Source: Hoyosella subflava DQS3-9A1
GTDB taxonomy: Bacteria > Actinomycetota > Actinomycetes > Mycobacteriales > Mycobacteriaceae
NCBI RefSeq assembly: GCF_000214175.1
Contig: NC_015564.1
Span: forward strand, 1,302,001-1,366,000
Length of the DNA: 64,000 nt
Direction of reading: 5' to 3'
Numbering within the stretch: the first letter of the stretch is position 1; the number at the start of each line of letters is the position of its first letter. Position numbers and translations under genes: made by a program. Shown in pieces: positions 11,716 through 22,716 of this stretch. The notes beneath the pieces are model-generated. The model saw only the letters and a list, made by a program, of their open reading frames with translations, searched no databases and had not been told where the DNA came from.

Positions 11716-12861
11716 GTGACATCGGAATCCGTTCCCCCTGCTTCACTTGCCCCGAGTGACACAGCCCCTATGCGCAGCCCAGCCCACGCAGTACATGCGA
11801 GCCTCGGTGCGACATTCGCGCCATTTGCAGGCTGGGAGATGCCTGTCTCTTATCAAGGCGTGGTCGGGGAGCACACGGCCGTACGCGAGCATGTGGGCAT
11901 CTTCGATGTCAGTCACCTCGGGAAAGTTCTGGTGTCCGGGGAGGGGGCGGCAGAATTCGTGAACAACAGCCTGTCGAATGATCTGCGCCGCGCTAGTCCA
12001 GGCAAAGCGCAATACACGTTGTGTCTCACCGAGGAAGGCGGGGTTGTAGATGACCTGATCGCCTATCTCGTCAGTGAGAGCGAGGTCTTTCTTATTCCCA
12101 ATGCCGCGAACTCCGCGGAGGTTGCGCGGCGTCTCGCCGCGAAGGCGCCTGCCGGAGTCACCGTTGACGATCAGCATCGAGCTTTCGCGATTTTCGCCGT
12201 GCAGGGACCGCAGTCGCGTGAAGTGTTACTTGCTGAGGGCCTGCCGACAGACATGGCATACATGGCGTTTGAGGACGCCAGATGGTCGGCCTTGGCGGGG
12301 ACCGTGGTCCGTGTTTGCCGCACTGGGTACACAGGTGAGCTCGGATATGAACTGCTTGTTCCCTGGGAAAGCGCGGCGGATGCGCTTACTCGCCTGGTCG
12401 ATTGCATCGCACAGCGAGGCGGCCAAGCAGCTGGCCTCGGGGCTCGGGACACTCTCCGAACTGAAATGGGTTACCCGCTTCATGGACACGAACTTTCGCT
12501 GGAGATCAATCCGCTGGAAGCGCGTTGCGGCTGGGCGGTCGGATGGAAGAAGCCTCAGTTCTGGGGTCGTGACGAGCTACTGCGACTAAAGAGCGCAGGC
12601 GTGCCGCGGCAAATGTGGGGACTGCGTGCGCTTGGCCGTGGTGTCCTCCGTCCCGGACTCACCGTCACTCGCGAAAATCAGGTGATTGGTACCTGCACTT
12701 CAGGTACGTTTTCCCCTACCCTGAAAGCCGGAATCGCGCTTGCTCTCCTCGACGCAACAGCAGAAGTTGATGCAGGTGCTGAAGTGATGGTGGAGGTCCG
12801 CGGGCGGCACATGCCCTGCGCTGTCGTGCGACCACCGTTTGTCGTTCCTAAGACTCAATAG
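11716..12861 (+). CDS. gcvT: Aminomethyltransferase (glycine cleavage T protein)
   Basis: Takes the aminomethyl group from lipoylated GcvH to tetrahydrofolate, releasing ammonia; 381 residues. Folate-binding and core segments are visible ([68 protein letters not shown]). GTG 11716 has TAGCGT 7 nt upstream, consistent with a leaderless message; an in-frame ATG at 11770 would remove 18 poorly conserved residues. The other glycine-cleavage genes are not in the window. ilvE follows 23 nt later. Confidence 0.94.
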   Translation: MTSESVPPASLAPSDTAPMRSPAHAVHASLGATFAPFAGWEMPVSYQGVVGEHTAVREHVGIFDVSHLGKVLVSGEGAAEFVNNSLSNDLRRASPGKAQYTLCLTEEGGVVDDLIAYLVSESEVFLIPNAANSAEVARRLAAKAPAGVTVDDQHRAFAIFAVQGPQSREVLLAEGLPTDMAYMAFEDARWSALAGTVVRVCRTGYTGELGYELLVPWESAADALTRLVDCIAQRGGQAAGLGARDTLRTEMGYPLHGHELSLEINPLEARCGWAVGWKKPQFWGRDELLRLKSAGVPRQMWGLRALGRGVLRPGLTVTRENQVIGTCTSGTFSPTLKAGIALALLDATAEVDAGAEVMVEVRGRHMPCAVVRPPFVVPKTQ

Positions 12862-12884
12862 ATTTCGCGATAGGATTTTCGCCC

Positions 12885-13988
12885 ATGACAGCACTGCCCG
12901 AGTTCAGTCGCGTTCCGCACCCTTCCGCCCTGCCGGACGAGGAGCGCAACAACATGCTCGAATCGCCGGGGTTCGGTCAGCACTTCACCGATCACATGGT
13001 CAGTATCGATTACACCGAGGGAAAAGGCTGGCATGACCCGCAGATCTTGCCCTACGGTCCGGTCACGCTGGACCCTGCCGCGATGGTGCTGCACTATGGA
13101 CAAGCCATCTTCGAAGGTTTGAAAGCATACCGCCAGCCAGATGGCTCGATTGCATCCTTCCGCCCCGATGCCAACGCTGCTCGCTTCAGAACGTCGGCGC
13201 GGCGCATCGCCATGGCTGAACTGCCTGACGAGCTTTTCCTCCAATCGCTGCGGGAACTGATCGGCGTCGACAGGGCCTGGGTCCCTGCGGCGGGCGGTGA
13301 AGAATCGCTGTATCTGCGTCCCTACATGTTCGCCACCGAGTCTGGGCTGGGCGTAAGGCCTGCGAAGGAATACAAGTATCTGCTGATCGCTTCGCCTGCA
13401 GGCGCCTACTTCAAGGGCGGGATCAGGCCCGTGAGCGTCTGGCTGTCGACGGAATATGTTCGTGCGGTGCGCGGCGGTACGGGTGCAGCGAAGTTCGCTG
13501 GCAACTACGCGGCGTCACTTCTTGCTCAGGCCGAGTCGATTGATCACGGGTGTGATCAGGTGGTCTGGCTCGACGCGATCGAGCGGCGCTATATCGAAGA
13601 GATGGGCGGCATGAACCTGTTCTTCGTGTTCGGGTCGGGCGCGGACGCTCGACTCATCACTCCAGAGTTGTCGGGTTCGCTCCTGCCGGGCATCACACGT
13701 GACTCACTCATCCACCTCGCCTCGGATGCCGGGATTCCTGTGGAAGAACGCAAAATTTCTGTGGACGAACTCGAAACGAAGTCCAAGAGCGGGGAGATCA
13801 CCGAGGTCTTCGCGTGTGGCACTGCGGCGGTGATCACGCCCGTCGGCAGCGTGAAGTACCCCGGTGGGGAGTACGCAATCGCGGATGGCAACCCCGGTGA
13901 AGTAACGGTTGCGCTTCGCGACACCCTGACGGGCATTCAGAGAGGGACATTCGCGGACACCCGCGGCTGGATGCAGAAGCTGGGATAG
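12885..13988 (+). CDS. ilvE: Branched-chain amino-acid aminotransferase
   Basis: PLP enzyme for the last step of leucine, isoleucine and valine synthesis (and first step of their breakdown). 367 residues, class IV fold; the PLP lysine is Lys203 in GAAKFAGNY, with [15 protein letters not shown] and [11 protein letters not shown] family motifs. The 23-nt gap to gcvT contains TAGGAT 8 nt before ATG 12885, so it probably also has its own leaderless promoter. The stop is 29 nt from the convergent cobS. Confidence 0.96.
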   Translation: MTALPEFSRVPHPSALPDEERNNMLESPGFGQHFTDHMVSIDYTEGKGWHDPQILPYGPVTLDPAAMVLHYGQAIFEGLKAYRQPDGSIASFRPDANAARFRTSARRIAMAELPDELFLQSLRELIGVDRAWVPAAGGEESLYLRPYMFATESGLGVRPAKEYKYLLIASPAGAYFKGGIRPVSVWLSTEYVRAVRGGTGAAKFAGNYAASLLAQAESIDHGCDQVVWLDAIERRYIEEMGGMNLFFVFGSGADARLITPELSGSLLPGITRDSLIHLASDAGIPVEERKISVDELETKSKSGEITEVFACGTAAVITPVGSVKYPGGEYAIADGNPGEVTVALRDTLTGIQRGTFADTRGWMQKLG

Positions 13989-13999
13989 CGCGTGGGCCA

Positions 14000-14029
14000 G
14001 TCGGTGGGGTAGGCCTGCTACCCGCCGAC
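14000..14029. terminator. Hairpin between ilvE and cobS
   Basis: Imperfect inverted repeat (gtcggtggggtag ... ctacccgccgac) that spans the ilvE-cobS junction and the last codons of cobS. It could serve both convergent genes. There is no T-run, so terminator activity is uncertain. Confidence 0.4.
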
Positions 14030-14818
14030 GAGCATCCCCACCGCGATCAGCACGACCGTCAACTCAAGGACCGCGCCGAGCACATCGCCGTTCAGGCCGC
14101 CGAATCGGCGCACGCAGTGATTAGTGAACAAGAAGGTCAGTACCAGCGCGACAGCTATGACGATCGTGCCCTGGTAAGGGCGGTCAGGCACGGCGACGAT
14201 CGACACAAACACCGCTGCGATCAGCCAGGTTCCGATTATCGCCCACGACTGGGTTCCCGCGACCAGAGCGCCGAAACCTTCCGGGCGCGCGGAACGGATA
14301 CCGGGCCGGCACGCGAGGACGACGGCGACGCGCGCTGTCGCGATCGCTACGACGACTGCTACGAGCTTCCCTTGTTCCGCTAGAGTCCCCAGCGCGAATG
14401 CTTGTGCGCCGAGGCAAAGCACCAGCGTCGCGACGCCGAACGGGCCTGAGCTGCCGCTGTGCATCACCGCCTGAGCCTTCTCCGGAGGCCCATAGGTTCC
14501 AAGTCCGTCTGCGGTGTCGGCGAGGCCGTCGAGGTGCATTCCACGGGTCAGGAGGGCGAGGAGTGCGACGGTCGCTATACCTGCGAGTGGCGCGGGAACT
14601 TCAAGGGCAACCAAACCCCACAACGCGAGAGCCGACAGGACGCCGAGCCCTAGGCCGATGAAAGGGGACGCGGCGATCGCCCAGCTCCCTGCCTGGCGAT
14701 CCGCGATGCGTGGGCCCCGAACGGGCAGAACCGTCAGCCATGAAAAAGCGGCGCGGATCCCGTCGATGGCGGCGCTTTCGGGTGCATGCACCGAACGTCG
14801 CGAACGCCGATCTGTCAC
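14018..14818 (-). CDS. cobS: Adenosylcobinamide-GDP ribazoletransferase (cobalamin synthase)
   Basis: Joins adenosylcobinamide-GDP to alpha-ribazole(-phosphate), finishing the cobalamin nucleotide loop. 266 residues with several membrane helices and the metal-binding motif [18 protein letters not shown] 14818 overlaps the cobT stop by 4 bp (GTGA), so translation is likely coupled. It is third in a cobU-cobT-cobS operon; no cobalamin riboswitch was found before it. Confidence 0.94.
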   Translation of the reverse strand: MTDRRSRRSVHAPESAAIDGIRAAFSWLTVLPVRGPRIADRQAGSWAIAASPFIGLGLGVLSALALWGLVALEVPAPLAGIATVALLALLTRGMHLDGLADTADGLGTYGPPEKAQAVMHSGSSGPFGVATLVLCLGAQAFALGTLAEQGKLVAVVVAIATARVAVVLACRPGIRSARPEGFGALVAGTQSWAIIGTWLIAAVFVSIVAVPDRPYQGTIVIAVALVLTFLFTNHCVRRFGGLNGDVLGAVLELTVVLIAVGMLVGG

Positions 14819-15918
14819 CGGTCACTCACCCCTGCCTCGTCGAAAGTCGCCATCTCTGCAAGCGTCGCGACGGCTGCCCGGACAATTGGCAGCGCAACGG
14901 CTGCACCCGAGCCCTCACCAAGCCGCATCTGGAAATCCACTACCGGTTCGAGCTGCAACTGCCGCAAGGCAAGCGTATGCGCCGGTTCGGTTGAGCGATG
15001 CCCGGCAATCCACCAGTCACGTGCTCCAGCAGCCATATCCTCGGCGACCATTGCTGCCGCTGATACAACAACTCCGTCGAGGATCGCGGGCGTACGGCGC
15101 ACTGCGCTCTGCGCCAGGAACCCGGCCATCGCAGCGATGTCCGCTCCGGCTGCCGTTTGCAGGAGTTTGACGGGGTTGCGAACGGAAGGGCGCGCGCGTC
15201 GCATCGCATCACGAATCACTTCTGTTTTCCGCATCCAGGTGACGTCGTCGATACCGGTGCCGCGCCCCACAGCCGCCACTGGCTCAGTCCGGGTGAGCGA
15301 AGCGATGAGGACGGTGGCGGGCGTGGTGTTCCCAATTCCCATGTCTCCAGCGATGAGCAGGTCCGCGCCGCTATCGATTTCGCTATCGGCGATCACGCGC
15401 CCAGCGGCGATCGCGGTTAGCGTTTCCTCTTCCGTGAGCGCGTCCTCACGGTCGATACGGCCAGAGGACCGCCGCACCTTATACCGGGAGACCGCAGGAG
15501 GTGTGTCACCGGAAACGCTCAGGTCTTCCACTCGCACGGATGCTCCAGCTGCCCTGGCGAGAACATTGATCGCTGCTCCGCCAGCCAGAAAGTTCAGGAC
15601 CATCTGCTGGGTCACTTCTGGCGGGTAAGCCGACACTCCAGTTTGGGCGACGCCGTGATCTCCGGCGAAGACAACGATTCGCGGGCGCTCGAACACGCGT
15701 GGCGGACATTGCCCCTGGCACGCGGCAACCCACTCGCCGATCTCTTCGAGCCGCCCGAGAGAACCAGGTGGTTTAGTCAGCGAGCGCTGGCGGTCCTGGG
15801 CTGCCCGGCGCGACGGTCGGTCAGGCTGGGGGACCGAATCGAACACGACGCGGGGATCCGGCTCATCTGGGGCTGACACCGGTCGTTGTCCTCCTCCTGA
15901 ACTTCGCGCTGACTTCAT
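14815..15918 (-). CDS. cobT: Nicotinate-nucleotide-dimethylbenzimidazole phosphoribosyltransferase
   Basis: Makes alpha-ribazole-5'-phosphate for the lower ligand of cobalamin. 367 residues; the catalytic glutamate lies in [14 protein letters not shown], and [35 protein letters not shown] and [13 protein letters not shown] are family hallmarks. ATG 15918 overlaps the cobU stop by 4 bp (ATGA), the reason for preferring it to the upstream start at 15966, which lies inside cobU. Confidence 0.96.
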   Translation of the reverse strand: MKSARSSGGGQRPVSAPDEPDPRVVFDSVPQPDRPSRRAAQDRQRSLTKPPGSLGRLEEIGEWVAACQGQCPPRVFERPRIVVFAGDHGVAQTGVSAYPPEVTQQMVLNFLAGGAAINVLARAAGASVRVEDLSVSGDTPPAVSRYKVRRSSGRIDREDALTEEETLTAIAAGRVIADSEIDSGADLLIAGDMGIGNTTPATVLIASLTRTEPVAAVGRGTGIDDVTWMRKTEVIRDAMRRARPSVRNPVKLLQTAAGADIAAMAGFLAQSAVRRTPAILDGVVVSAAAMVAEDMAAGARDWWIAGHRSTEPAHTLALRQLQLEPVVDFQMRLGEGSGAAVALPIVRAAVATLAEMATFDEAGVSDR

Positions 15919-16448
15919 TTCAGCGGCAAGGGGATTCCCGCTATGACCACAACTACTTTCTCGCACTTTTCCGCGAGTCGGCTGTTCAACACCCCGATGA
16001 GGTCACGAAACATCCGACCAGAGCGCGTAGGGGGAACGATCCCCATCCCGACCTCCGGCGTGACGATCACAAGTGGCCCTTCGTATGCGCAGACGGCTGA
16101 CACAAGATCGTCCAGCACATCATCGAGCGCCGCGGGGCCACCGTCCCAGGCTTGCCGCGCATCGATCTGCGCTGTCAGCCAGGTGCCGAGGTCATCCACC
16201 AGCGTTGGAACAGCGCGTTCGCGGCGCAGTTCCATAGCAACGTCGGCAGTCTCCACGGTGTGCCACTGCGGCGCTCGTCGTGCTCGATGCACCGCGATGC
16301 GCTCTTCCCATTCAGGGTCGTTCACCCGTGGCGGGGAAGTAGCGATGTATCGCACCTCGCTTGGTGAGTTTGCCATCACCGCGATCAGTTCTTCGCTGTG
16401 GCCGGACTTGCCGGAACGCGCGCCACCTAGTACGAGTACACGGCCCAT
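15915..16448 (-). CDS. cobU: Adenosylcobinamide kinase/guanylyltransferase
   Basis: Phosphorylates adenosylcobinamide and then guanylylates it, supplying the CobS substrate. 177 residues; the P-loop GGARSGKS begins at residue 8, and the NTP-site segments [25 protein letters not shown] and [12 protein letters not shown] are present. First gene of the cobUTS set, 14 nt downstream of the DUF3043 gene on the same strand, so it may be transcribed with it. Confidence 0.95.
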   Translation of the reverse strand: MGRVLVLGGARSGKSGHSEELIAVMANSPSEVRYIATSPPRVNDPEWEERIAVHRARRAPQWHTVETADVAMELRRERAVPTLVDDLGTWLTAQIDARQAWDGGPAALDDVLDDLVSAVCAYEGPLVIVTPEVGMGIVPPTRSGRMFRDLIGVLNSRLAEKCEKVVVVIAGIPLPLK

Positions 16449-16462
16449 CGTTCGTGTGGCGG

Positions 16463-17188
16463 TCAGACCGCGTCCCCTGGCCGGACCTGCGGGCGTGGGA
16501 CACGGAGTTTGCGGACCTGTGTCGCTCGGACGAACGCGTACCAGCCGATGCTGAAGCCGGTGTCGTCGCTGTCCGGGTAGCGTTCCCGGATCCGGTTGCT
16601 GATCATCCGGCCGAGCATGATGCCTTCGATGATCATGAAGATAAGAAAGACGAGCATGCCGAGTGTGATAACGCCCTGAAGCTCGGGAGGCATGAAGAGC
16701 GTCAGCAGGACGAGCAGTGCTAGTGGCATGAACAACCCGGCGAGGTTGCGTCGGGCGTCAACAAAATTGCGTGCCAGCCGCCGAACTGGACCGCGGTCAC
16801 GCGGGAGCAGGTAATCCTCTTCGCCGGACATCATCCGCGCGCGTCGCTCTGACGCCCGTGCACGAGTTTCGGCAGCAGCGCGCTTCTTCTCGGCTTTGCT
16901 CATCTTCGGCTGATTTTTTTTGGCTGCTTTGAGCGCCTTCTTGCGTGCGCGTGCCTCGGCACGCGTCATGGGCGCTGGCGTGATGGGTCCGCGACTCCCT
17001 CGCGTGGCCTCATTCCGCTTCGGCGTTGGGCGGCCTTTGCCGGGTGTGTATCCGCGTCGTTCAGTCTGCTCAGCCGCGTTGCCGCGCGTCTGGCCGGAGC
17101 TTTCACCACTCGCGTCGGGACTGTGCTGTGCATCGCCCTCGCTCTCGCTCGGGGAATTCTGCTCGTTGCCACGTCGGGGGAACTTCAC
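16463..17188 (-). CDS. DUF3043 membrane protein
   Basis: 241 residues, counterpart of Rv2206. A long, charged, probably disordered N-terminus (KFPRRGNEQNSPSESE, then Lys/Ala-rich ARARKKALKAAKKNQPKMS) precedes a conserved segment (EEDYLLPRDRGPVRRLARNFVDARRN) and two membrane helices (LAGLFMPLALLVLLTLF and GVITLGMLVFLIFMIIEGIM), then a C-terminal cytoplasmic tail. Function unknown. GTG 17188 is preceded by TACCCT with a 7-nt spacer, so the message is probably leaderless. Confidence 0.85.
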   Translation of the reverse strand: MKFPRRGNEQNSPSESEGDAQHSPDASGESSGQTRGNAAEQTERRGYTPGKGRPTPKRNEATRGSRGPITPAPMTRAEARARKKALKAAKKNQPKMSKAEKKRAAAETRARASERRARMMSGEEDYLLPRDRGPVRRLARNFVDARRNLAGLFMPLALLVLLTLFMPPELQGVITLGMLVFLIFMIIEGIMLGRMISNRIRERYPDSDDTGFSIGWYAFVRATQVRKLRVPRPQVRPGDAV

Positions 17189-17270
17189 GCGCTACAGGGT
17201 ATTGGATGAAAGGGGCCGGACAAACCCGATGCGACAAGTGCCACGCCGGCCGCACCACGACTGGCTTGGC

Positions 17271-17296
17271 CGTAGCGTGGCTTCTGTCACGCTACG
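17271..17296. promoter_or_regulatory. 9-bp inverted repeat upstream of erpA
   Basis: cgtagcgtg (17271-17279) and cacgctacg (17288-17296) are perfect complements with an 8-nt spacer. It lies 144 bp before erpA and 83 bp from the divergent DUF3043 start. It could be an operator or an RNA hairpin. Confidence 0.35.
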
Positions 17297-17439
17297 CACG
17301 CTGAGGCGCCTTCCACACTAGAAGGAGGGACTTCACGGCCGCTCACAGCTGTGGGAATGTTCCTGAAGGATGTACCGTTTAAGGAAGCACGGGTATATGT
17401 GCACGGCACGGCAATGATGTAGAAGCTGAGGGAGAACGC

Positions 17440-17790
17440 ATGACTGTGCAGAACGAGACCGCCACGCAGGGTGTGACGCTGACTCCGGCTGCAGCTGCGA
17501 AGGCAAAGGCGCTGCTCGAGCAGGAGGGGCGCGAGGATCTCTCGCTGCGAATTGCTGTGCAGCCAGGTGGGTGCGCAGGCTTGCGCTACCAGTTGTTCTT
17601 CGACGACAGGACCCTGGACGGCGATCACACGCTGGACTTCGAGGGCGTCACACTCGCCGTTGACCGGATGAGCGAGCCGTACCTTCACGGCGCGGTCATC
17701 GACTTCGTGGATTCGATCGAAAAGCAGGGCTTCACGATCGATAACCCCAACGCAACGGGTTCGTGCGCCTGCGGGGACTCATTCAACTGA
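17440..17790 (+). CDS. erpA: Iron-sulfur cluster insertion/A-type carrier protein
   Basis: HesB/IscA/ErpA-family carrier that delivers Fe-S clusters to apoproteins. 116 residues, usual length; the three ligand cysteines are Cys45 (QPGGCAGLRY), Cys109 and Cys111 (GSCACGDSF). ATG 17440 follows gagggagaacgc, a good ribosome-binding site. It stands alone between DUF3043 and adoK. Likely clients in this window include LipA and the Rieske protein QcrA, by inference. Confidence 0.92.
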   Translation: MTVQNETATQGVTLTPAAAAKAKALLEQEGREDLSLRIAVQPGGCAGLRYQLFFDDRTLDGDHTLDFEGVTLAVDRMSEPYLHGAVIDFVDSIEKQGFTIDNPNATGSCACGDSFN

Positions 17791-17855
17791 GTCGGATCCA
17801 AGCTGGGGAGCCACGGCAGTAGGCAGCGCCGAAGTTGCATCCCCTAAAGTCGCAC

Positions 17856-17891
17856 CCGGGGTGGTCTGGTGAATAAACCGGACCGCCCCGG
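17856..17891 (+). terminator. Intrinsic terminator of erpA
   Basis: 15-bp stem (ccggggtggtctggt / accggaccgccccgg, two wobble pairs), 6-nt loop gaataa, followed by agtgcttttcc. It lies 66 nt after the erpA stop. Confidence 0.75.
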
Positions 17892-17946
17892 AGTGCTTTT
17901 CCGGCAATTCGTGCTCTCTTCGGATCAGCCCATCGCGGTACCGTAA

Positions 17947-18990
<1,044 letters not shown>

Positions 18991-19002
18991 GGGCGGACAC
19001 GC

Positions 19003-20934
19003 TTAGAGCGTCACCGGGTACTGGTGGTCCTGGATCTGCGGCTTGATCCGCTTCTCGACGAAGATCCCGTGCCACACCATGAACGTAATAAGGGTCCACA
19101 ACCGTCGACTGTGGTCAGCAATCCCTGAACGGTGTTCTTCCAGCATCTGGCCAACAGCTTGCAGGTTGAGAATGTGGTCAGCACCTGACTCCGCGATCTG
19201 GCTACGCGCCCACTCATACAGTTCGGGGCCGCGCAGCCAGTGACGGATCGGAACTGGGAAACCGAGTTTGTCGCGATGAAGCACGTGTGGAGGAACGATT
19301 CCCTCGAGAGCCTGACGCAACGCGTATTTGGTCGTGTCGCGCGTGATCTTCTGCTTATATGGGATTCGTTCAGCAACCTTGAAGACTTCGGGATCAAGGA
19401 ATGGCACGCGCAACTCGAGGGAATTGGCCATCGTCATCTTGTCGGCCTTGACGAGAATGTCTCCGCGCAGCCAGGTGAAGAGATCCACATGCTGCATCCG
19501 TGCGACAGGGTCCCAGCCCTCTGACTGTGCGTAGATTGGTGCCGTGACGTCCATATGCGTCCACTCCGGATGGAAGTCGCGAAGCACAGAACGCAAGTGC
19601 GCGTCCTGGAAGCTGCGAGCATTCCCGTAATAGCGCTCTTCGAGGGTCTGAGAACCCCGCTGAAGCAAGCTTTTCCCGCGCCGGCCCTCGGGAAGTCGGT
19701 CTGACATCCGCGACGCTGCTCGGCGCATCCCCGGGGTGAGTGCGCTGAATGGGCGCAACGATAGCGGTTCTCGGTAGATGGTGTAGCCGCCAAAGAGTTC
19801 GTCCGCGCCTTCGCCCGAGAGAACGACCTTGACGTGCTTGCGGGCTTCTCTGGCGACGAAGTAGAGCGGAACGAGGGCCGGGTCAGCGACTGGGTCGTCG
19901 AGGTACCAAACAATCTCTGGGATTGCTTGGGCGAACTCTTCGGGCCCCACGATCTTCACCACGTGGCGCGCGCCGATCGCTTCCGCCGATTCGGCCGCGA
20001 CATCCACTTCGGAATAACCTTCGCGCTGGAAACCGGTGGTGAACGTGATCAGGTCCGGATTGTGGCGAATCGCGAGTGCGGCGATCGCCGTCGAGTCGAT
20101 CCCACCGGACAGAAACGATCCGACGGTGACATCGGCGCGCATGTGCTTCGCGACAGAGTCCTCGAGAACGCGCGCGATCTCGTTGTACCGTTTCTGTGCC
20201 TCGCTTTTGCCGCGCACGAACGGAACCACTGGGAACCGCGGCGTGAAGTACCGGGTGATCTCGGGTTCACCGCCGGGCCGGATCCAGGCGTACGAGCCGG
20301 ATTCGAGCCGTCTGATGCCCGTGTGCAGCGTCTCCGGCTCCGGGACGTATTGCAGCACCAAGTAGTGCTCAGTTGCGCGGGGATCGATGCTCAAGTCGAT
20401 ACCGAGCAGGTCAGCAGCCTCGAGGAGACTCTTCTTTTCGCTTGCGAATCCGAAACCACCCGCGCCATGGGCGATGAAGAGGGGTTTGATTCCGAACGGG
20501 TCGCGCGCGATGAAGAGTTCACGCTTCTCGGTATCCCACACCGCGAATGCGAACATTCCGCGCAACCGGCGCACAGCGTGGGCACCCCAGTAGTGGAACG
20601 CGGCAACAATGGTCTCACTGTCACCCTCGGTCTGGAAGACCGCGTCGTGATCACGGCGCAGTTCCTCGCGAAGCTCGAGGTAGTTGTAGATCTCACCATT
20701 GAAGGTAAGTGCGTACCGCTCGGGGTTACCGGCCGGGCCCCAGCGGAGCGGCTGATGTGAGTGCGCGATATCGATGATCGCGAGGCGGTTGAAGCCGTAA
20801 GCGACATCGTCGTCGTGCCACGTTCCCGATTCATCAGGCCCGCGGTGACGCATGCAATGCACCGCTTCGCCCAGTTCAGGTGCGATCGCTGCCGCGTTTC
20901 GGTCGGCAGTCAGAATTCCAAGCAGGCCACACAC
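19003..20934 (-). CDS. asnB: Asparagine synthase (glutamine-hydrolysing)
   Basis: 643 residues. N-terminal class II amidotransferase with Cys2 as nucleophile (start VCGLLGILT, MRHRGPDESG, NRLAIIDIAHSHQP, TFNGEIYN) and C-terminal synthetase domain with the ATP pyrophosphatase loop SFLSGGIDSTAIAAL and LSGEGADELFGGY. The start is GTG 20934, because Cys must be residue 2 after methionine removal; the much longer open frame (to 21465) overlaps ctaC and its promoter and is spurious. In M. tuberculosis the counterpart (Rv2201) also affects amidation of cell-wall peptides; that role is not shown here. Confidence 0.93.
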   Translation of the reverse strand: MCGLLGILTADRNAAAIAPELGEAVHCMRHRGPDESGTWHDDDVAYGFNRLAIIDIAHSHQPLRWGPAGNPERYALTFNGEIYNYLELREELRRDHDAVFQTEGDSETIVAAFHYWGAHAVRRLRGMFAFAVWDTEKRELFIARDPFGIKPLFIAHGAGGFGFASEKKSLLEAADLLGIDLSIDPRATEHYLVLQYVPEPETLHTGIRRLESGSYAWIRPGGEPEITRYFTPRFPVVPFVRGKSEAQKRYNEIARVLEDSVAKHMRADVTVGSFLSGGIDSTAIAALAIRHNPDLITFTTGFQREGYSEVDVAAESAEAIGARHVVKIVGPEEFAQAIPEIVWYLDDPVADPALVPLYFVAREARKHVKVVLSGEGADELFGGYTIYREPLSLRPFSALTPGMRRAASRMSDRLPEGRRGKSLLQRGSQTLEERYYGNARSFQDAHLRSVLRDFHPEWTHMDVTAPIYAQSEGWDPVARMQHVDLFTWLRGDILVKADKMTMANSLELRVPFLDPEVFKVAERIPYKQKITRDTTKYALRQALEGIVPPHVLHRDKLGFPVPIRHWLRGPELYEWARSQIAESGADHILNLQAVGQMLEEHRSGIADHSRRLWTLITFMVWHGIFVEKRIKPQIQDHQYPVTL

Positions 20935-21137
20935 AGCGCTCAGCACCTCAATTCGCGGATCCAGGGACCAGTCGGCCTCCTGTAGCGGGGCAACACTTCC
21001 GAAAGGGAGTATGCCGCAAACGTTGGTCACAGATGGGGCGACCCGAGCGCGCCGCCGCCAACGGCGTGGTTTACGCTGCGTAGTATTCGGACTCAGAATG
21101 TGGACGGGTCCGCAGTAGGTGTGGCAACCAGGAAGGC

Positions 21138-22208
21138 GTGAACGTGGCACACGGTAGTCAGCGTCGGATTGCGCGGCGGACTGGGCTAGCGGCGACTCTC
21201 GGTTTCGCTGCCGTGCTCCTTTCGGGCTGCTCCATTGACAATGCTGTTCTGCGATTCGGCTGGCCATCCGGGGTAACCCCGCAGGCCGAGATGATGCGTG
21301 AATTGTGGACTTGGTCGGTGGTCGCTGCTCTTGTAATGGGCGTGTTGGTGTGGGGCCTGACATTCTGGACGGTCGCGTTCCACCGTAAAAAGAAGGATTC
21401 CCCCGATTTCCCGAGGCAGACTGCCTACAACGTGCCGCTAGAACTCCTCTACACGGCCGTTCCATTCGTGATCATCGCGGTCCTGTTCTACTTCACCGTA
21501 GTAGTGCAGAATTTCGTGAACGACAAGGAACATGGCCAGGCCGAGGTTGTCGTAGATGTCACGGCGTACCAGTGGAACTGGAAGTTCGGGTACCGGACGA
21601 TCGACATGCAGGACGGCACCCCTTCCTATGATGGGGAAGATCTGGAAACGCCGCAGGTCATCGCGGCCGGACAAGAAGCTGACGAGCAGGAAGAAGACTA
21701 CGGTCCGATCCACGGCACGGCGAAGCGCGACCTGTCCTACCTCCAGTACAACAAGATCGAGACAGTGGGTTCGAGCGAGGAGATCCCGGTACTGGTTCTC
21801 CCGACTAACCGTCGCATCGAATTCGTCCTGAACTCGTCGGACGTAATCCACTCCTTCTGGGTGCCAGAGTTCCTCTTCAAACGCGATGTACTCCCGAACC
21901 CGATCGAGAACCACTCTGACAACTCGTTCCAGATCAGCGAGATCGAAAGGGAAGGCGCGTTCGTTGGCCGGTGCGCGGAAATGTGCGGCACCTACCACGC
22001 GATGATGAACTTCGAGGTGCGTGCCGTCAGCCCTGAGCGGTTCGCCGAGTACATCGAGTTGCGCAAGCCGGTTGAAGACGGTGGCGAGGGTCTCTCGAAC
22101 GCCGAAGCGCTCGCAGCGATCGGTGAAGAGCCCGTTTCCATCACGACGGTTCCGTTCGAGACCCGGCGTGAGGTCCAGACCGCCATCCCGTTTAGGGCCG
22201 AGAACTGA
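21138..22208 (+). CDS. ctaC: Cytochrome c oxidase subunit II
   Basis: Carries the binuclear CuA centre that takes electrons from the cytochrome cc of QcrC into the aa3 oxidase. 356 residues. The signal peptide ends in a lipobox (LLSGC, Cys31), then two membrane helices and a periplasmic cupredoxin domain with VTAYQWNWKFGY and the CuA ligands in GRCAEMCGTYHAMM. The loop between about 160 and 205 is acidic (EEDYGP region), an actinobacterial trait. GTG 21138 follows ccaggaag. ctaF follows 33 nt later. Confidence 0.96.
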   Translation: MNVAHGSQRRIARRTGLAATLGFAAVLLSGCSIDNAVLRFGWPSGVTPQAEMMRELWTWSVVAALVMGVLVWGLTFWTVAFHRKKKDSPDFPRQTAYNVPLELLYTAVPFVIIAVLFYFTVVVQNFVNDKEHGQAEVVVDVTAYQWNWKFGYRTIDMQDGTPSYDGEDLETPQVIAAGQEADEQEEDYGPIHGTAKRDLSYLQYNKIETVGSSEEIPVLVLPTNRRIEFVLNSSDVIHSFWVPEFLFKRDVLPNPIENHSDNSFQISEIEREGAFVGRCAEMCGTYHAMMNFEVRAVSPERFAEYIELRKPVEDGGEGLSNAEALAAIGEEPVSITTVPFETRREVQTAIPFRAEN

Positions 22209-22241
22209 CGCTGACCATCCCGAGCGAGGACGAATACTGAC

Positions 22242-22658
22242 ATGAAGATCGAAGCGAAGCTCTTCGAGCTGTTGACGGTTTTCTTCATCATCGTGGGCAT
22301 CATTTACGTGGTGTTCACCAATATTTCCCGTGCAGGTCTCGAGTGGGTCGGCATTACAGCGATTGCCCTCTCCGCGGGCCTCACATTGATCGTGGGCACG
22401 TACTTCCGCTTCGTTGCTCGCCGCATCGACACGCGGCCGGAAGACTATGACGAAGCTGACATTCAGGATGGCTCCGGCGACCTCGGATTCTTCCCGCCTC
22501 ACAGCTTCTGGCCGCTAATCCTGGGACTAGCGGCGGCGGTCACCGCCGTTGGGTTCGCTTTCGTCCAGTGGTGGGTGGTTGCAGCTGGCGTAGTCGCTAT
22601 TCTCGTTGCTACCGCCGGTTTGGTCTTCGAATACCACCTCGGTCCTGAGCAGCACTGA
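22242..22658 (+). CDS. ctaF: Cytochrome c oxidase subunit IV (actinobacterial)
   Basis: 138 residues, four hydrophobic segments (FELLTVFFIIVGIIYVVF, VGITAIALSAGLTLIVGTYF, FWPLILGLAAAVTAVGFAFV, WWVVAAGVVAILVATAGLVF). Small fourth subunit of the actinobacterial aa3 oxidase, counterpart of Rv2199c, assembled with the bc1 complex into a supercomplex. It follows ctaC directly, and a hairpin ends the unit. Confidence 0.92.
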   Translation: MKIEAKLFELLTVFFIIVGIIYVVFTNISRAGLEWVGITAIALSAGLTLIVGTYFRFVARRIDTRPEDYDEADIQDGSGDLGFFPPHSFWPLILGLAAAVTAVGFAFVQWWVVAAGVVAILVATAGLVFEYHLGPEQH

Positions 22659-22668
22659 TCAGCAGCAC

Positions 22669-22706
22669 AATCCGCCCTGGAGCAGAGTTTCGGCCCAGGG
22701 CGGATT
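22669..22706 (+). terminator. Hairpin terminator after ctaF
   Basis: Perfect 12-bp arms aatccgccctgg / ccagggcggatt, 14-nt loop. It starts 11 nt after the ctaF stop and ends 10 nt before the permease ATG, so the next gene is probably separately or weakly expressed. Confidence 0.65.
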
Positions 22707-22716
22707 TGCCGTCTCT

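Noticed and set aside
14018-16448. Cobalamin riboswitch for cobUTS
   Set aside because: cobU follows the DUF3043 gene by 14 nt, and neither that gap nor the DUF3043 upstream region shows the B12-box pattern.
19834-20760. 308-codon plus-strand frame opposite asnB
   Set aside because: Antisense shadow of asnB, typical of GC-rich DNA. No domain or ribosome-binding site.
20935-21465. N-terminal extension of the asnB frame
   Set aside because: It covers the ctaC promoter and its start, shows no domain, and would bury the catalytic Cys that must be residue 2.
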